Shown here piece after piece: positions 48,370 to 55,886 of a stretch of DNA of 64,000 nucleotides. Source of the stretch: Nocardioides jiangxiensis (GTDB taxonomy: Bacteria; Actinomycetota; Actinomycetes; Propionibacteriales; Nocardioidaceae). Location: contig NZ_JAUQTA010000001.1 in assembly GCF_030580915.1 (NCBI RefSeq), positions 1,240,001-1,304,000 on the forward strand. The letters run 5' to 3'. The position numbers were made by a program, and so were the translations under genes. Numbering within the stretch: the stretch's first letter is position 1; every line of letters begins with the position of its first letter. Below the pieces are notes generated by a model. The model ran no database searches. It was not told where the DNA came from and saw nothing but the letters and a program-made list of their open reading frames with translations.

Positions 48370-48554
48370 CAGTGGCAGGGAACGCCGAGGGCGTGACGCG
48401 CGTCGTGCGTGAGCTCGTGGAGCCACATCGCCTTGTCGGAGCCGAGGACGACGTCGTTGGCCTGCAGGGCGAAGAGGACGGCGAACGCGGCGAGCGCGAG
48501 CAGGGCCCAGGCCCAGGCGGGGACGCGGATCGCGGAGAGCTGCGTGGGGGTCAT
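48369..48554 (-). CDS. cbtB: Cobalt transporter subunit CbtB
   Basis: A 61-residue protein with one helix (about residues 12-32, VPAWAWALLALAAFAVLFAL) and a C-terminal His/Cys-rich stretch (HELTHDARHALGVPCH) that is the probable cobalt-binding tail of the family. ATG 48554 follows AAGGAATCACC. First gene of cbtB-cbtA-ferredoxin, directly below a cobalamin riboswitch. Confidence 0.9.
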   Translation of the reverse strand: MTPTQLSAIRVPAWAWALLALAAFAVLFALQANDVVLGSDKAMWLHELTHDARHALGVPCH

Positions 48555-48587
48555 GGTGATTCCTTCCAGAAACCTCGTGGACTGTCC

Positions 48588-48745
48588 TGCTGCAGCCGGT
48601 CTCCTGGCTTCCGGATCAGTGCTCCCGTCTCGCCTTCCCAGCCTGGCGGCCAGTGGCATGTCGAGGGGGAACTCCTCGGTCACAGTGGCGAGGACCACGT
48701 CGGAATCGCACCGACTTCCCGTGCACTGCAGCTTGGCAGCACCCT
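48588..48745 (-). ncRNA. Cobalamin riboswitch controlling cbtBA-ferredoxin
   Basis: On the minus strand the core GGGAAGTCGGTG-CGATTCCGAC, then GCCACTGTGACC, and the B12 box AGCCAGGAGACCGGC near 48608-48594 match the adenosylcobalamin riboswitch consensus. The element ends about 35 nt upstream of cbtB. Expected to turn expression off when cobalamin is plentiful. Ends are approximate. Confidence 0.9.
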
Positions 48746-48804
48746 CTCACGAAACCGGCCTGCATGACAGATCCGTCCGGCGTACGACGAGCGGCCGGAC
48801 GTGG

Positions 48805-48840
48805 GACGAGCCGGGGACCCGCAGGGTCACCCGGCTCGTC
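48805..48840 (-). terminator. Terminator of the small gene at 48861-49058
   Basis: A stem of 11 bp (48805-48815 with 48830-48840) is extended by an inner GACCC/GGGTC pairing with one bulged A. It lies 21 nt after the stop codon of the small minus-strand gene. The region between riboswitch and this hairpin holds nothing else recognisable. Confidence 0.8.
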
Positions 48841-48860
48841 ACCGATGGCGACCGGCTGGC

Positions 48861-49058
48861 TCAGGCGCTCCAGCGCACCGCGTCGTCGAGGAAGTCGGCC
48901 ATGGCGTGGACGCCGCGCAGCTCGTTCTTGCGCTCGAGCAGCTCCACGATCTCGCGGGAGTGGCGGGTCTCGAGGCGCTCACGGCGGGTCAGCGCCTCGG
49001 TCGGAGCGGCGGTCTCGGCGGTCGCAGTGGTCGTGCGACGGATCTGATGGATAGTCAT
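48861..49058 (-). CDS. Small protein A, paralogue of the gene at 49255
   Basis: A 65-residue protein. It begins MTIHQIRRTT; ATG 49058 is preferred to 49061 since it aligns with the paralogue start and is better spaced from AAGGGGG. The second half RRERLETRHSREIVELLERKNELRGVH is helical and ends ADFLDDAVRWSA. The same pattern, RRERLExRxxRxxVxLLExKxxLRGVHxxADFLDDAVRW(S/T)A, occurs in the divergent gene at 49255-49431. Helix with Arg/Glu pairs suggests a dimerising or DNA-binding fold. Function unknown. Confidence 0.72.
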   Translation of the reverse strand: MTIHQIRRTTTATAETAAPTEALTRRERLETRHSREIVELLERKNELRGVHAMADFLDDAVRWSA

Positions 49059-49177
49059 CATGTGCCCCCTTCGTGCGATGTCTCGGTGTTGACTCCTTGA
49101 GCCTCCACCCCGCCCGTGAGCAGTACGTACACGGCGGGTTACAGGACGGTAAGAGCGACTGAGTCCTCCATCACGTC

Positions 49178-49194
49178 GAATTGTCTATCAATTC
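49178..49194. repeat. Inverted repeat between the two small divergent genes
   Basis: GAATTG-TCTAT-CAATTC, a perfect 6-bp inverted repeat with a 5-nt spacer, 61 nt upstream of the plus-strand small gene. It stands in an unusually AT-rich stretch for this genome and may be a regulator site shared by both genes. Confidence 0.55.
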
Positions 49195-49254
49195 GGTATA
49201 GATTCCCGCCATCGCTCCCGGAACCGTCCGGGCGCACCCGCCAGGAGGGACACG

Positions 49255-49431
49255 ATGACCATCCACCCCATCGACGACGCGGGCACGTCGCGCGACGCGC
49301 CCACCCGTCGCGAGCGCCTGGAAGCCCGGCGCGAACGCGACCTCGTCCAGCTCCTCGAGACCAAGGACTGGCTCCGCGGGGTGCACCCCGTCGCCGACTT
49401 CCTCGACGACGCCGTGCGCTGGACCGCCTGA
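49255..49431 (+). CDS. Small protein B, paralogue of the gene at 48861
   Basis: A 58-residue protein, too short to be noticed by a 60-residue cut-off. ATG 49255 follows CAGGAGGGACACG. It starts MTIHPIDDAG, then RRERLEARRERDLVQLLETKDWLRGVH and ends VADFLDDAVRWTA, aligning with the minus-strand paralogue over its whole length. Stop TGA at 49429-49431. The N-terminal MTIH and the C-terminal DFLDDAVRW are near identical in both, indicating an old duplication with conserved constraint. Function unknown. Confidence 0.78.
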   Translation: MTIHPIDDAGTSRDAPTRRERLEARRERDLVQLLETKDWLRGVHPVADFLDDAVRWTA

Positions 49432-49488
49432 TCTCACGAACGCACGGCGTGGACGGCCGGGCGCGGTGACGACGTACGGTCCTTGTCC

Positions 49489-50079
49489 ATGTCGCCTTCC
49501 GGTCCCGACTTCCTCAGCGAGCTCAGCCAGCACCAGTTCAGCGCCGACCTGGGCACGGACGTGGTGGTCACGGTGCTCATGGCGATCGCCGCCACCGTCG
49601 TCATCTACCTCGCGCTGTTCAGCCTCGTGCGCGTCCTCGGCACGCGGACGCTGGCCAACCTGTCGACGTTCGACTTCGCCTGCATGATCGCCGTCGGGGC
49701 CGTCGTCGGCCGTACCGCCGTGCTCGGCCGACCGAACCTGCTCACCGGCGTCGTCGCCCTGCTGACGCTCTTCACGCTGCAGGGCGTCTTCGGCTTCGCC
49801 CGGACGCGGCGTGGCACGGGCCGGCTGCTCACCCCTCGGGCCGTCGTCATCGTCCGCGACGGCGTCATCGACCTCGACGCCCTCCGCCGCGTGCGGATCA
49901 CGCAGGACGAGCTGCGACTGGCCGTACGCCGGGCAGGCCTGCCGGGGCTGGCAGCCGTCGGCCTCGTCGTGCTCGAGCAGAACGGCACCCTCAGCGTGGT
50001 CCGCGCCGGTGACCGCGAGGCCTGGCTCGAGGCGGACCTGTCAGTCGCCGAGCCGGTCCAGGACCGCGCCGAGCGCTGA
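49489..50079 (+). CDS. DUF421 (YetF-type) membrane protein
   Basis: A 196-residue protein with three N-terminal helices (about residues 23-45, 57-75, 83-100) and a cytoplasmic DUF421 domain: RAVVIVRDGVIDLDALRRVRITQDELRLAVRRAGL. The YetF type is widespread and its role is unclear. ATG 49489 is preferred to the TTG at 49483. The end overlaps the convergent cobalamin gene by 39 nt. Confidence 0.85.
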   Translation: MSPSGPDFLSELSQHQFSADLGTDVVVTVLMAIAATVVIYLALFSLVRVLGTRTLANLSTFDFACMIAVGAVVGRTAVLGRPNLLTGVVALLTLFTLQGVFGFARTRRGTGRLLTPRAVVIVRDGVIDLDALRRVRITQDELRLAVRRAGLPGLAAVGLVVLEQNGTLSVVRAGDREAWLEADLSVAEPVQDRAER

Positions 50080-51492
50080 CACCTCCGCGGCACCCCGGGC
50101 CGCGAAGCGCAGCCAGGTCTCGTCGAGGCCCGGGAAGGTGTCGGCCCGGCGGACCGCGACCCTCGCCGCGCGCAGCCGCTCGCGGATCCGCGCGGCCTCC
50201 GGGTGCCGGGCGAGCACGAACGGACCACGCGGGTCCTCGACGACCGCGAAGCCGCGGCTGCCCAGCACCTCCTGCAGCGCCACGAGCCGCGACGGGAGAT
50301 CGGCGCGCACCTGCGCGGCGTACGCCAGCCCCTCGGGGCTCACGCACGCCTCGGCCGCCGCGGCCGCCAGCGTGGAGACGGGCCACGGGCTGCGCCGCAC
50401 CGCGAGCCGGCGGAGCACGTCGGGGTGGCCGACCAGGTAGCCGATCCGCAGCCCGGCGATCGAGTAGGTCTTGGTCAGGCTGCGCGTGACGAGGATGCGC
50501 GGGTCACCCGCAGCGAGCGGCACCAGGGAGTCGACGGGCGCCTCGATGCCCTCGACGACGTCGAGGAACGCCTCGTCGACGAGGAGCGTGGCGGTGTCGC
50601 CGAGCTGCGCGACCTCCGCGCGCGGGTGGAGTCGGCTGGTCGGGTTGGTGGGGTTGCCGACCACGACCAGGTCGGCATCCTGCGGATCGAGGCCGGCCAA
50701 CCGGAACCCGGCCTGCGCCGTGAGGATCAGGCTCCGCGGGTCGTGACCGTGCGCACGCAGCGCCGCCTCGGGCTCGGTGAACTGCGGGTGCACCACCGCC
50801 GGTCGCAGCCACGGCTGCTGCGCGACCAGGCCGAACGCCTCCGCCGCACCGTGGGTCAGCAGGACGCACTCCGGGTCGATGCCGTGGGCAGCGGCGACCG
50901 CCGCCGTCGCCCGCGCGGGATCCGGGTAGCGGGCAAGGTCGGCGATCGCGGCATGCAGCGCCCGGCTCAGGAACGCCGGCGGCTCGTCCGCATGGACGTT
51001 GACCGCGAAGTCGACCATGCCCGGCTCGACCTCGACGTCGCCGTGGTGCAGCAGGCGCTCCGGAACCGGAGGGAACCAGCCCGGGTCACGGCCCGCTTCC
51101 TGCCCGGCCTGTCCGGGTCCGCGGACGGCGGCGACGCGACCGACCGCGACCACCCAGTCGTCGGCCTTCTCCGGCGGCCCGAGCGGCGTCGCCCCGGCGG
51201 CCAGCACGGCGGCCTCGGCGACGCTCGGCGTACCGCTGTGGGCGGCGACGACCGCGCTCGGGTGGGCGACAGCCTGCCCGGCCAGCTCCGCGGCCGTGAA
51301 GCCGCGGATGCCCGCGTCAGCGCTGACCGCGAGCAGAGCCAGCCCTGCGTGGCCGGTGCGGTGGTCGATCGTGGCCAGCACGTCGACCTCGGCGAGGGTG
51401 AGGCGATGCCCGGAGAGGACCTGCTGGACGAGGGTCACCAGCGCCTCCGGCGCGGCCGACGCGCGTCCTCCGACGCCCACGACGACGCTCAC
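50041..51492 (-). CDS. Fused CobE/CbiG C-domain and CobC/CobD-type aminotransferase
   Basis: A 483-residue fusion. Residues 1-125 (MSVVVGVGGRASAAPEALV ... LTLAEVDVLATIDHRTG) match the CbiG C-terminal/CobE domain of cobalamin synthesis. Residues about 145-483 are a PLP aminotransferase fold: NPTNPTSR, DEAFLDVVEG, and SLTKTYSIAGLRIGYL with the PLP lysine, matching L-threonine-O-3-phosphate decarboxylase (CobD/CobC) that supplies the aminopropanol of cobalamin. Last gene of the cobN operon; ATG overlaps the DUF1905 stop by 4 nt. Overlap with DUF421 gene at the 3' end. Confidence 0.88.
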   Translation of the reverse strand: MSVVVGVGGRASAAPEALVTLVQQVLSGHRLTLAEVDVLATIDHRTGHAGLALLAVSADAGIRGFTAAELAGQAVAHPSAVVAAHSGTPSVAEAAVLAAGATPLGPPEKADDWVVAVGRVAAVRGPGQAGQEAGRDPGWFPPVPERLLHHGDVEVEPGMVDFAVNVHADEPPAFLSRALHAAIADLARYPDPARATAAVAAAHGIDPECVLLTHGAAEAFGLVAQQPWLRPAVVHPQFTEPEAALRAHGHDPRSLILTAQAGFRLAGLDPQDADLVVVGNPTNPTSRLHPRAEVAQLGDTATLLVDEAFLDVVEGIEAPVDSLVPLAAGDPRILVTRSLTKTYSIAGLRIGYLVGHPDVLRRLAVRRSPWPVSTLAAAAAEACVSPEGLAYAAQVRADLPSRLVALQEVLGSRGFAVVEDPRGPFVLARHPEAARIRERLRAARVAVRRADTFPGLDETWLRFAARGAAEVSALGAVLDRLGD

Positions 51493-51785
51493 GCCTGCTC
51501 CAGCGCGATCTCGACGCTCACCAGGTCTCCGTCGTCGAGGTCCTCGGCGGCCCGCACGGCCTTCTTGACCGGGAGCACGTAGGCGCCGGCACTCTTCTCC
51601 GGGAAGAGGGAGGTGGCCCAGCGGCTCGCACCGATGCGGACCTCGACCCGCACCGAGCCGAATCCGCCCGGCGGACCGGTCAGGCTGTCGCGGACCTCGT
51701 CGCTCAGCTCCTGGGGCAGGCGGACGAAGAACCAGGAGGCGTTGGCATCCCAGCGGAAGAGCTCGGCGTCGAAGGTCCAGCTCAC
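51489..51785 (-). CDS. DUF1905-domain protein within the cob operon
   Basis: A 98-residue protein whose GTG at 51785 overlaps the cobB stop and whose stop overlaps the next start, so it is translated between cobB and the cobE::cobC gene. It has WTFDAELFRWDANASWFFVRLP, VRVEVRIGASRWATSLFP and VLPVKKAVR, the beta-rich pattern of DUF1905. The domain is known from unrelated contexts; a cobalamin-related role is inferred only from position. Confidence 0.8.
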   Translation of the reverse strand: MSWTFDAELFRWDANASWFFVRLPQELSDEVRDSLTGPPGGFGSVRVEVRIGASRWATSLFPEKSAGAYVLPVKKAVRAAEDLDDGDLVSVEIALEQA

Positions 51786-53194
51786 GCCGGCACGCTCGCG
51801 GCGTACGACCTGGCCAGGGCGACGAGCCGCTCGGCGTGCTCCGGGTGCCCCGCCCCGTGCACGTGCAGGTACGACGCGTGGACGTTGCTGCTGACCCAGC
51901 CCTCCGTCGCGCTCGTGCCGTCGTGGAGCTCCCACCGCCAGCTCTCCTGTCCGGGCGCTGCGTAGGTGACGGCGGTCTTGTGGAACTCGTGACCGGTCAC
52001 CTGCTCGCCGGCACGGACCAGCGGACCGTCGGCGAGAGCGGTGGCGCGGCGGTAGCCGAGGGTGAGGCGCTTCGTCATGGCAGCCGTCATCGGCACGACC
52101 CCGGCCATCTCGACGCCGTCGAGCACCTGACCGAGGTAGAGCAGGCCCGCGCACTCGGCGACCGTCGGGCCACCAGCGGCGGCGAACGCACGGACCTCCT
52201 CGAGCAGCTGCGCGTTGGCGGCCAGGGCGTCGAGGTGCATCTCGGGGAAGCCGCCGCCGATCACGACCGCCGCCGTCCCGACGGGGAGCCGGTCACCGGC
52301 GAGCGGGTCGACGGTCACCACGTGCGCGCCGGCGGCGGTGAGCTGCTCGACGTTCTCGGCGTAGGTGAAGGAGAAGGCGGGGCCACCGAAGACCGCGACC
52401 GTCGGGCCGGGGGTGCGCAGCTCGTCGCTGTCATCCCACGCCTCCGCACGCACGGCGCGACCGGAGGGCGACCAGGGCTCGACGTCGAGGGCGGGGGCGC
52501 TCCCCGCGAGCTCCAGCAGCGCATCGAGGTCGACGTGGGTGCTGATCAGGTCCGCCAGCGCATCGACGGCGGCCAGGGCCTCGGGGGCCCGCTCGGCGAC
52601 GGGGATCAGGCCCAGGTGGCGCGAGGGCACCACGATCTCGGGCAGGCGCGGGACGACACCGAGCACCGGGATGCCGACGATCGACGCGCGCACCTCGGCC
52701 TCGTGGCGGGGCGAGGCGACGTTGTTGAGGATGACGCCGGCGACGCGGACCTCGGGGTCGTACGTCGTGAAGCCGTGCACCACGGCACCGACGGAGCGCG
52801 ACGCGGCCGCGCAGTCGACGACCAGCACCACCGGCGCCTGGACCAGGCGCGCGACGTGGGCCGTCGAGGAGAACCCCGCACCGCCGAGCTGCCCGTCGAA
52901 GAGGCCCATGACGCCCTCGATGACCGCGACGTCGGCAGGTGTCGGCGTGAGGGCGCCGTGGAGCAGCAGCGGGACGATCCGCTCCTCACCCTGCAGCATC
53001 GGGTCGAGGTTGCGCCCCACGCGCCCCGCGGCCAGCCCGTGGTAGCTCGGGTCGATGTAGTCCGGACCCACCTTGTGCGGCGACACCTCGAGGCCCCGGG
53101 CGCGCAGCGCCGCCATCAGGCCGGTCGCGATCATCGTCTTGCCGTGGCCGGACCCCGGCGCGGCGACGACGAAGCGCGGGAGGGTGGTGGTCAC
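51782..53194 (-). CDS. cobB: Cobyrinate a,c-diamide synthase
   Basis: ATP- and glutamine-dependent amidation of hydrogenobyrinate/cobyrinate at side chains a and c. The 470-residue product has an N-terminal ATP domain with P-loop GSGHGKTMIATGL near residues 14-26 and PHKVGPDYIDPSYH near 40-53, and a C-terminal glutaminase domain with FGGPAFSF, GGGFPEMHLD and the Cys in VAECAGLLYLG (about 350). GTG 53194 overlaps the cobO stop (GTGA). Confidence 0.95.
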   Translation of the reverse strand: MTTTLPRFVVAAPGSGHGKTMIATGLMAALRARGLEVSPHKVGPDYIDPSYHGLAAGRVGRNLDPMLQGEERIVPLLLHGALTPTPADVAVIEGVMGLFDGQLGGAGFSSTAHVARLVQAPVVLVVDCAAASRSVGAVVHGFTTYDPEVRVAGVILNNVASPRHEAEVRASIVGIPVLGVVPRLPEIVVPSRHLGLIPVAERAPEALAAVDALADLISTHVDLDALLELAGSAPALDVEPWSPSGRAVRAEAWDDSDELRTPGPTVAVFGGPAFSFTYAENVEQLTAAGAHVVTVDPLAGDRLPVGTAAVVIGGGFPEMHLDALAANAQLLEEVRAFAAAGGPTVAECAGLLYLGQVLDGVEMAGVVPMTAAMTKRLTLGYRRATALADGPLVRAGEQVTGHEFHKTAVTYAAPGQESWRWELHDGTSATEGWVSSNVHASYLHVHGAGHPEHAERLVALARSYAASVPA

Positions 53195-53805
53195 CACTCG
53201 ATGCCCTTCTGGCCCTTCTGGCCGTTGTCCATCGGGTGCTTGATCTTGGTCATCTCCGTGACCAGGTCCGCGACCTCGATGATCTCCGGCGCGACGTCGC
53301 GGCCGGTGATGACGACGTGCTGGTGGCCCGGGCGGTTCTTGAGGAACTCCGCGACCTCGGCCGCGTCGACCCAGCCCCACTTCACGGGGTAGGCGAACTC
53401 GTCGAGGATGTAGAGGTCGTGCTCCTCGGCGAGGATGCGGCGCTTGATCTCCTCCCAGCCGTCGCGCGCGACCTGGGCGTGGTCCTCGTCCTCGCCCTTC
53501 TTGCGCGACCAGGACCAGCCGTCGCCCATCTTGTTCCACTGCACCGGGCCGCCCTGGCCGGTCTGCTCGTGGATCGTGTTGAGGGCCAGGTAGGCGTTCT
53601 CCTCGCCGACCTTCCACTTCGCCGACTTCACGAACTGGAAGACCGCGACGTTCCAGCCCTGGTTCCAGCCACGCAGGCCGAGGCCGAAGGCGGCGGTGCT
53701 CTTGCCCTTGTTCTCGCCGGTGTGGACCATCAGCAGCGGCCGGTTGCGGCGCTGGCGGGTGGTCAGGCCGTCGTCCGGGACGTTGGTGGGGACTCCCTGG
53801 GGCAT
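53191..53805 (-). CDS. cobO: Cob(I)yrinic acid a,c-diamide adenosyltransferase
   Basis: Attaches the 5'-deoxyadenosyl group from ATP to reduced cobalt. The 204-residue product has the P-loop GENKGKSTAAFG near residues 29-40, the region RGWNQGWNVAVFQFVKS near 44-60, and DLYILDEFAYPVKWGW near 124-139. ATG 53805 overlaps the chlID stop (TAATG). N-terminal 20 residues are basic and Arg-rich as in CobO. Confidence 0.96.
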   Translation of the reverse strand: MPQGVPTNVPDDGLTTRQRRNRPLLMVHTGENKGKSTAAFGLGLRGWNQGWNVAVFQFVKSAKWKVGEENAYLALNTIHEQTGQGGPVQWNKMGDGWSWSRKKGEDEDHAQVARDGWEEIKRRILAEEHDLYILDEFAYPVKWGWVDAAEVAEFLKNRPGHQHVVITGRDVAPEIIEVADLVTEMTKIKHPMDNGQKGQKGIEW

Positions 53806-55886
53806 TACGCGATCTTCCTGTCCGTGACGATCTGCTTGAAGGTGGACGCGGCGACGTCGCCGAGGGCCAGGTGCTCCGCACCCAGGCGCGTGGCCAGGTC
53901 CTGCGCGAGGCCCAGGCGTACGACGGCCCGCGGGTCCTCCGCGTCCACGACGACCCACGGGGTGCCGTGGGTGCCGAGGACGTCGGCGACCTGGCGGGCG
54001 CGCGCGAGGGCTCCCTTGCCGGACGTCGCCCGGCCGTCGGTCACCAGCACGACCAGCGGCCGGCGCTGCGGGTCGCGGGCACGCTCGCGGCGTACCACCT
54101 GCTCGGCGGCGACCAGCGCCTCCGCCAGCGGGGTGCGCCCGCCGGTGGGGACCTCACCCAGCATGCGCTCCGCACGGTCGACCGAGCTGGTCGGCTCGAG
54201 TGCGACCGTCGCGCGGTCACCGCCGAAGGTCACCACGGCGACCTTGTCGCGGCGCTGGTAGGCGTCGAGCAGAAGGCTGACGACGGCCGTCTTGACCTCG
54301 CGGACACGCTTCGCGGCGCCCATCGAGCCGGACGTGTCCACGACGAAGACGACGAGGTTGCCCTCCTTGCCCTGGCGCAGGCTGCGACGCAGGTGCCGCG
54401 GCGCGAGGCCGAGGCCGGCAGTGGTCGTGTCGGTGGCCGCAGCCAGGAGGGTCCCGGTGGCACTGAGCCCCTGGCCGCGCGGGTCGTCCATCGCGACCGC
54501 GCGCAGGTGGCGCCCGACCGTCGTGATCGCCGTCGACCGCTTGCCGGTGACACCCTGTCCGACACGGTCGACCTGGATCAGGCGGGCCTGAAAGGGCTGG
54601 CCCGCCGCCTCACGGGTGCGCTCGGAGGCGTCGCTGCTCAGGTCCGCTCCCGCCGAGACGGGGCTCGTGCCGGCGTCGGGTGCGGCGTCCGGCGCAGGCG
54701 GGGTGGCCGTCGGCGGCACGGGCCCCGTCTCGGCGTCCTGCGGCGCCTGCGACCCGGAGCCGTCGGGGCCGTCGGGGCCGTCGGGGCCGTCGGGGCCGTC
54801 GGGGCCGTCGGAGCCGTTGGGGCCGTCCTCGGGCGGCGTCGGGTCGTCGTCGGGATCGGTCTCGGGCTGCTCGGGAGCGTGCTCGTCGAGCAGCTCCTCG
54901 AGGTCCTGCCCCTGGTCGTGGGAGTCGAAGGGGTTGCGGCGACGGCGGTGCGGCAGCGCGAGCCGCGCGGCGACGCGCACGTCCTCCGCCGTGACGACCG
55001 TCCGGCCGGACCACGCGGCGTGCGCCACGGCGGTGCGGGCGGTGACCAGGTCCCCGCGGAGGCCGTCGACGTCGTACGCCGCGCAGAGCGTGGCGATCTG
55101 GACGAGCACGTCGTCGGGCAGCTCGACCGACGGGAGCAGCGCCTGGGCCTTGGAGATCCGGTCCGACAGCTCGCTGTCGGCCTCGGAGAAGCGGGAGGCG
55201 AACCCGTCCGGGTCGGCCTCGAAGGCCATCCGGCGGCGGATCACCTCCACGCGCTCCGAGGGCTCGCGGGAGGCGACCACGTCGACAGCCAGGCCGAACC
55301 GGTCGAGGAGCTGCGGGCGCAGCTCGCCCTCCTCCGGGTTCATCGTGCCCACGAGCACGAACGACGCGGCGTGCGAGACGGAGACCGCCTCGCGCTCGAC
55401 GCGCGCGCGACCCATCGCGGCGGCGTCCAGGAGCGAGTCGACCAGGTGGTCGGGGAGCAGGTTGACCTCGTCGACGTACAGCAGGCCGCGGTGGGCGCGG
55501 GCCAGCAGGCCCGGCTCGAACTCCACGGAGCCGGCGCCGACCAGCTTGTCGAGGTGGAGCGAGCCGACCACGCGGTCCTCGGTGGCACCGACCGGCAGCT
55601 CCACGAGGGCGACCGGCCGGGTCTGCACGAGGCCCGTCCCGGCGCTGGAGTGAGGGCCGTCCGGGCAGTCCGCGTCGGGAGACGCCGGGTCGCAGGAGAA
55701 CCGGCAGCCCGCGACCACGTCGATCGGCGGGAGCACGGAGGTCAGGCCGCGCACCATCGTGGACTTGGCGGTGCCCTTCTCGCCGCGCACCAGCACGCCG
55801 CCGATGCCGGGGCTCACCACCGCGAGGGAGAGGGCCAGGCCGAGGTCGTCCTGGCCGACGACGGCGGAGAACGGGAAGGTGCTCAC
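53805..55886 (-). CDS. ChlI/ChlD-type AAA+ and VWA subunit, cobaltochelatase partner
   Basis: A 693-residue fusion of the small (AAA+) and middle (VWA) chelatase subunits. Walker A GEKGTAKST near residue 36; a Cys-containing segment; NLLPDHLVDSLLD near 140; GTMNPEEGELRPQLLDRFGL near 165-185. The linker has an acidic/proline part and six GPD-type repeats near residues 355-373. The VWA domain carries the MIDAS VDTSGSMG near 514. It powers CobN in inserting cobalt into the ring. GTG 55886 overlaps the cobN stop (GTGA). Confidence 0.93.
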   Translation of the reverse strand: MSTFPFSAVVGQDDLGLALSLAVVSPGIGGVLVRGEKGTAKSTMVRGLTSVLPPIDVVAGCRFSCDPASPDADCPDGPHSSAGTGLVQTRPVALVELPVGATEDRVVGSLHLDKLVGAGSVEFEPGLLARAHRGLLYVDEVNLLPDHLVDSLLDAAAMGRARVEREAVSVSHAASFVLVGTMNPEEGELRPQLLDRFGLAVDVVASREPSERVEVIRRRMAFEADPDGFASRFSEADSELSDRISKAQALLPSVELPDDVLVQIATLCAAYDVDGLRGDLVTARTAVAHAAWSGRTVVTAEDVRVAARLALPHRRRRNPFDSHDQGQDLEELLDEHAPEQPETDPDDDPTPPEDGPNGSDGPDGPDGPDGPDGPDGSGSQAPQDAETGPVPPTATPPAPDAAPDAGTSPVSAGADLSSDASERTREAAGQPFQARLIQVDRVGQGVTGKRSTAITTVGRHLRAVAMDDPRGQGLSATGTLLAAATDTTTAGLGLAPRHLRRSLRQGKEGNLVVFVVDTSGSMGAAKRVREVKTAVVSLLLDAYQRRDKVAVVTFGGDRATVALEPTSSVDRAERMLGEVPTGGRTPLAEALVAAEQVVRRERARDPQRRPLVVLVTDGRATSGKGALARARQVADVLGTHGTPWVVVDAEDPRAVVRLGLAQDLATRLGAEHLALGDVAASTFKQIVTDRKIA
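54762..54824 (-). repeat. 9-bp tandem repeat in chelatase linker
   Basis: Seven tandem copies of GTCGGGGCC (plus strand), the last two with single changes, in frame with the gene. On the minus strand they encode a GPD triplet repeat, a collagen-like linker between the AAA+ and VWA parts. Confidence 0.85.
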
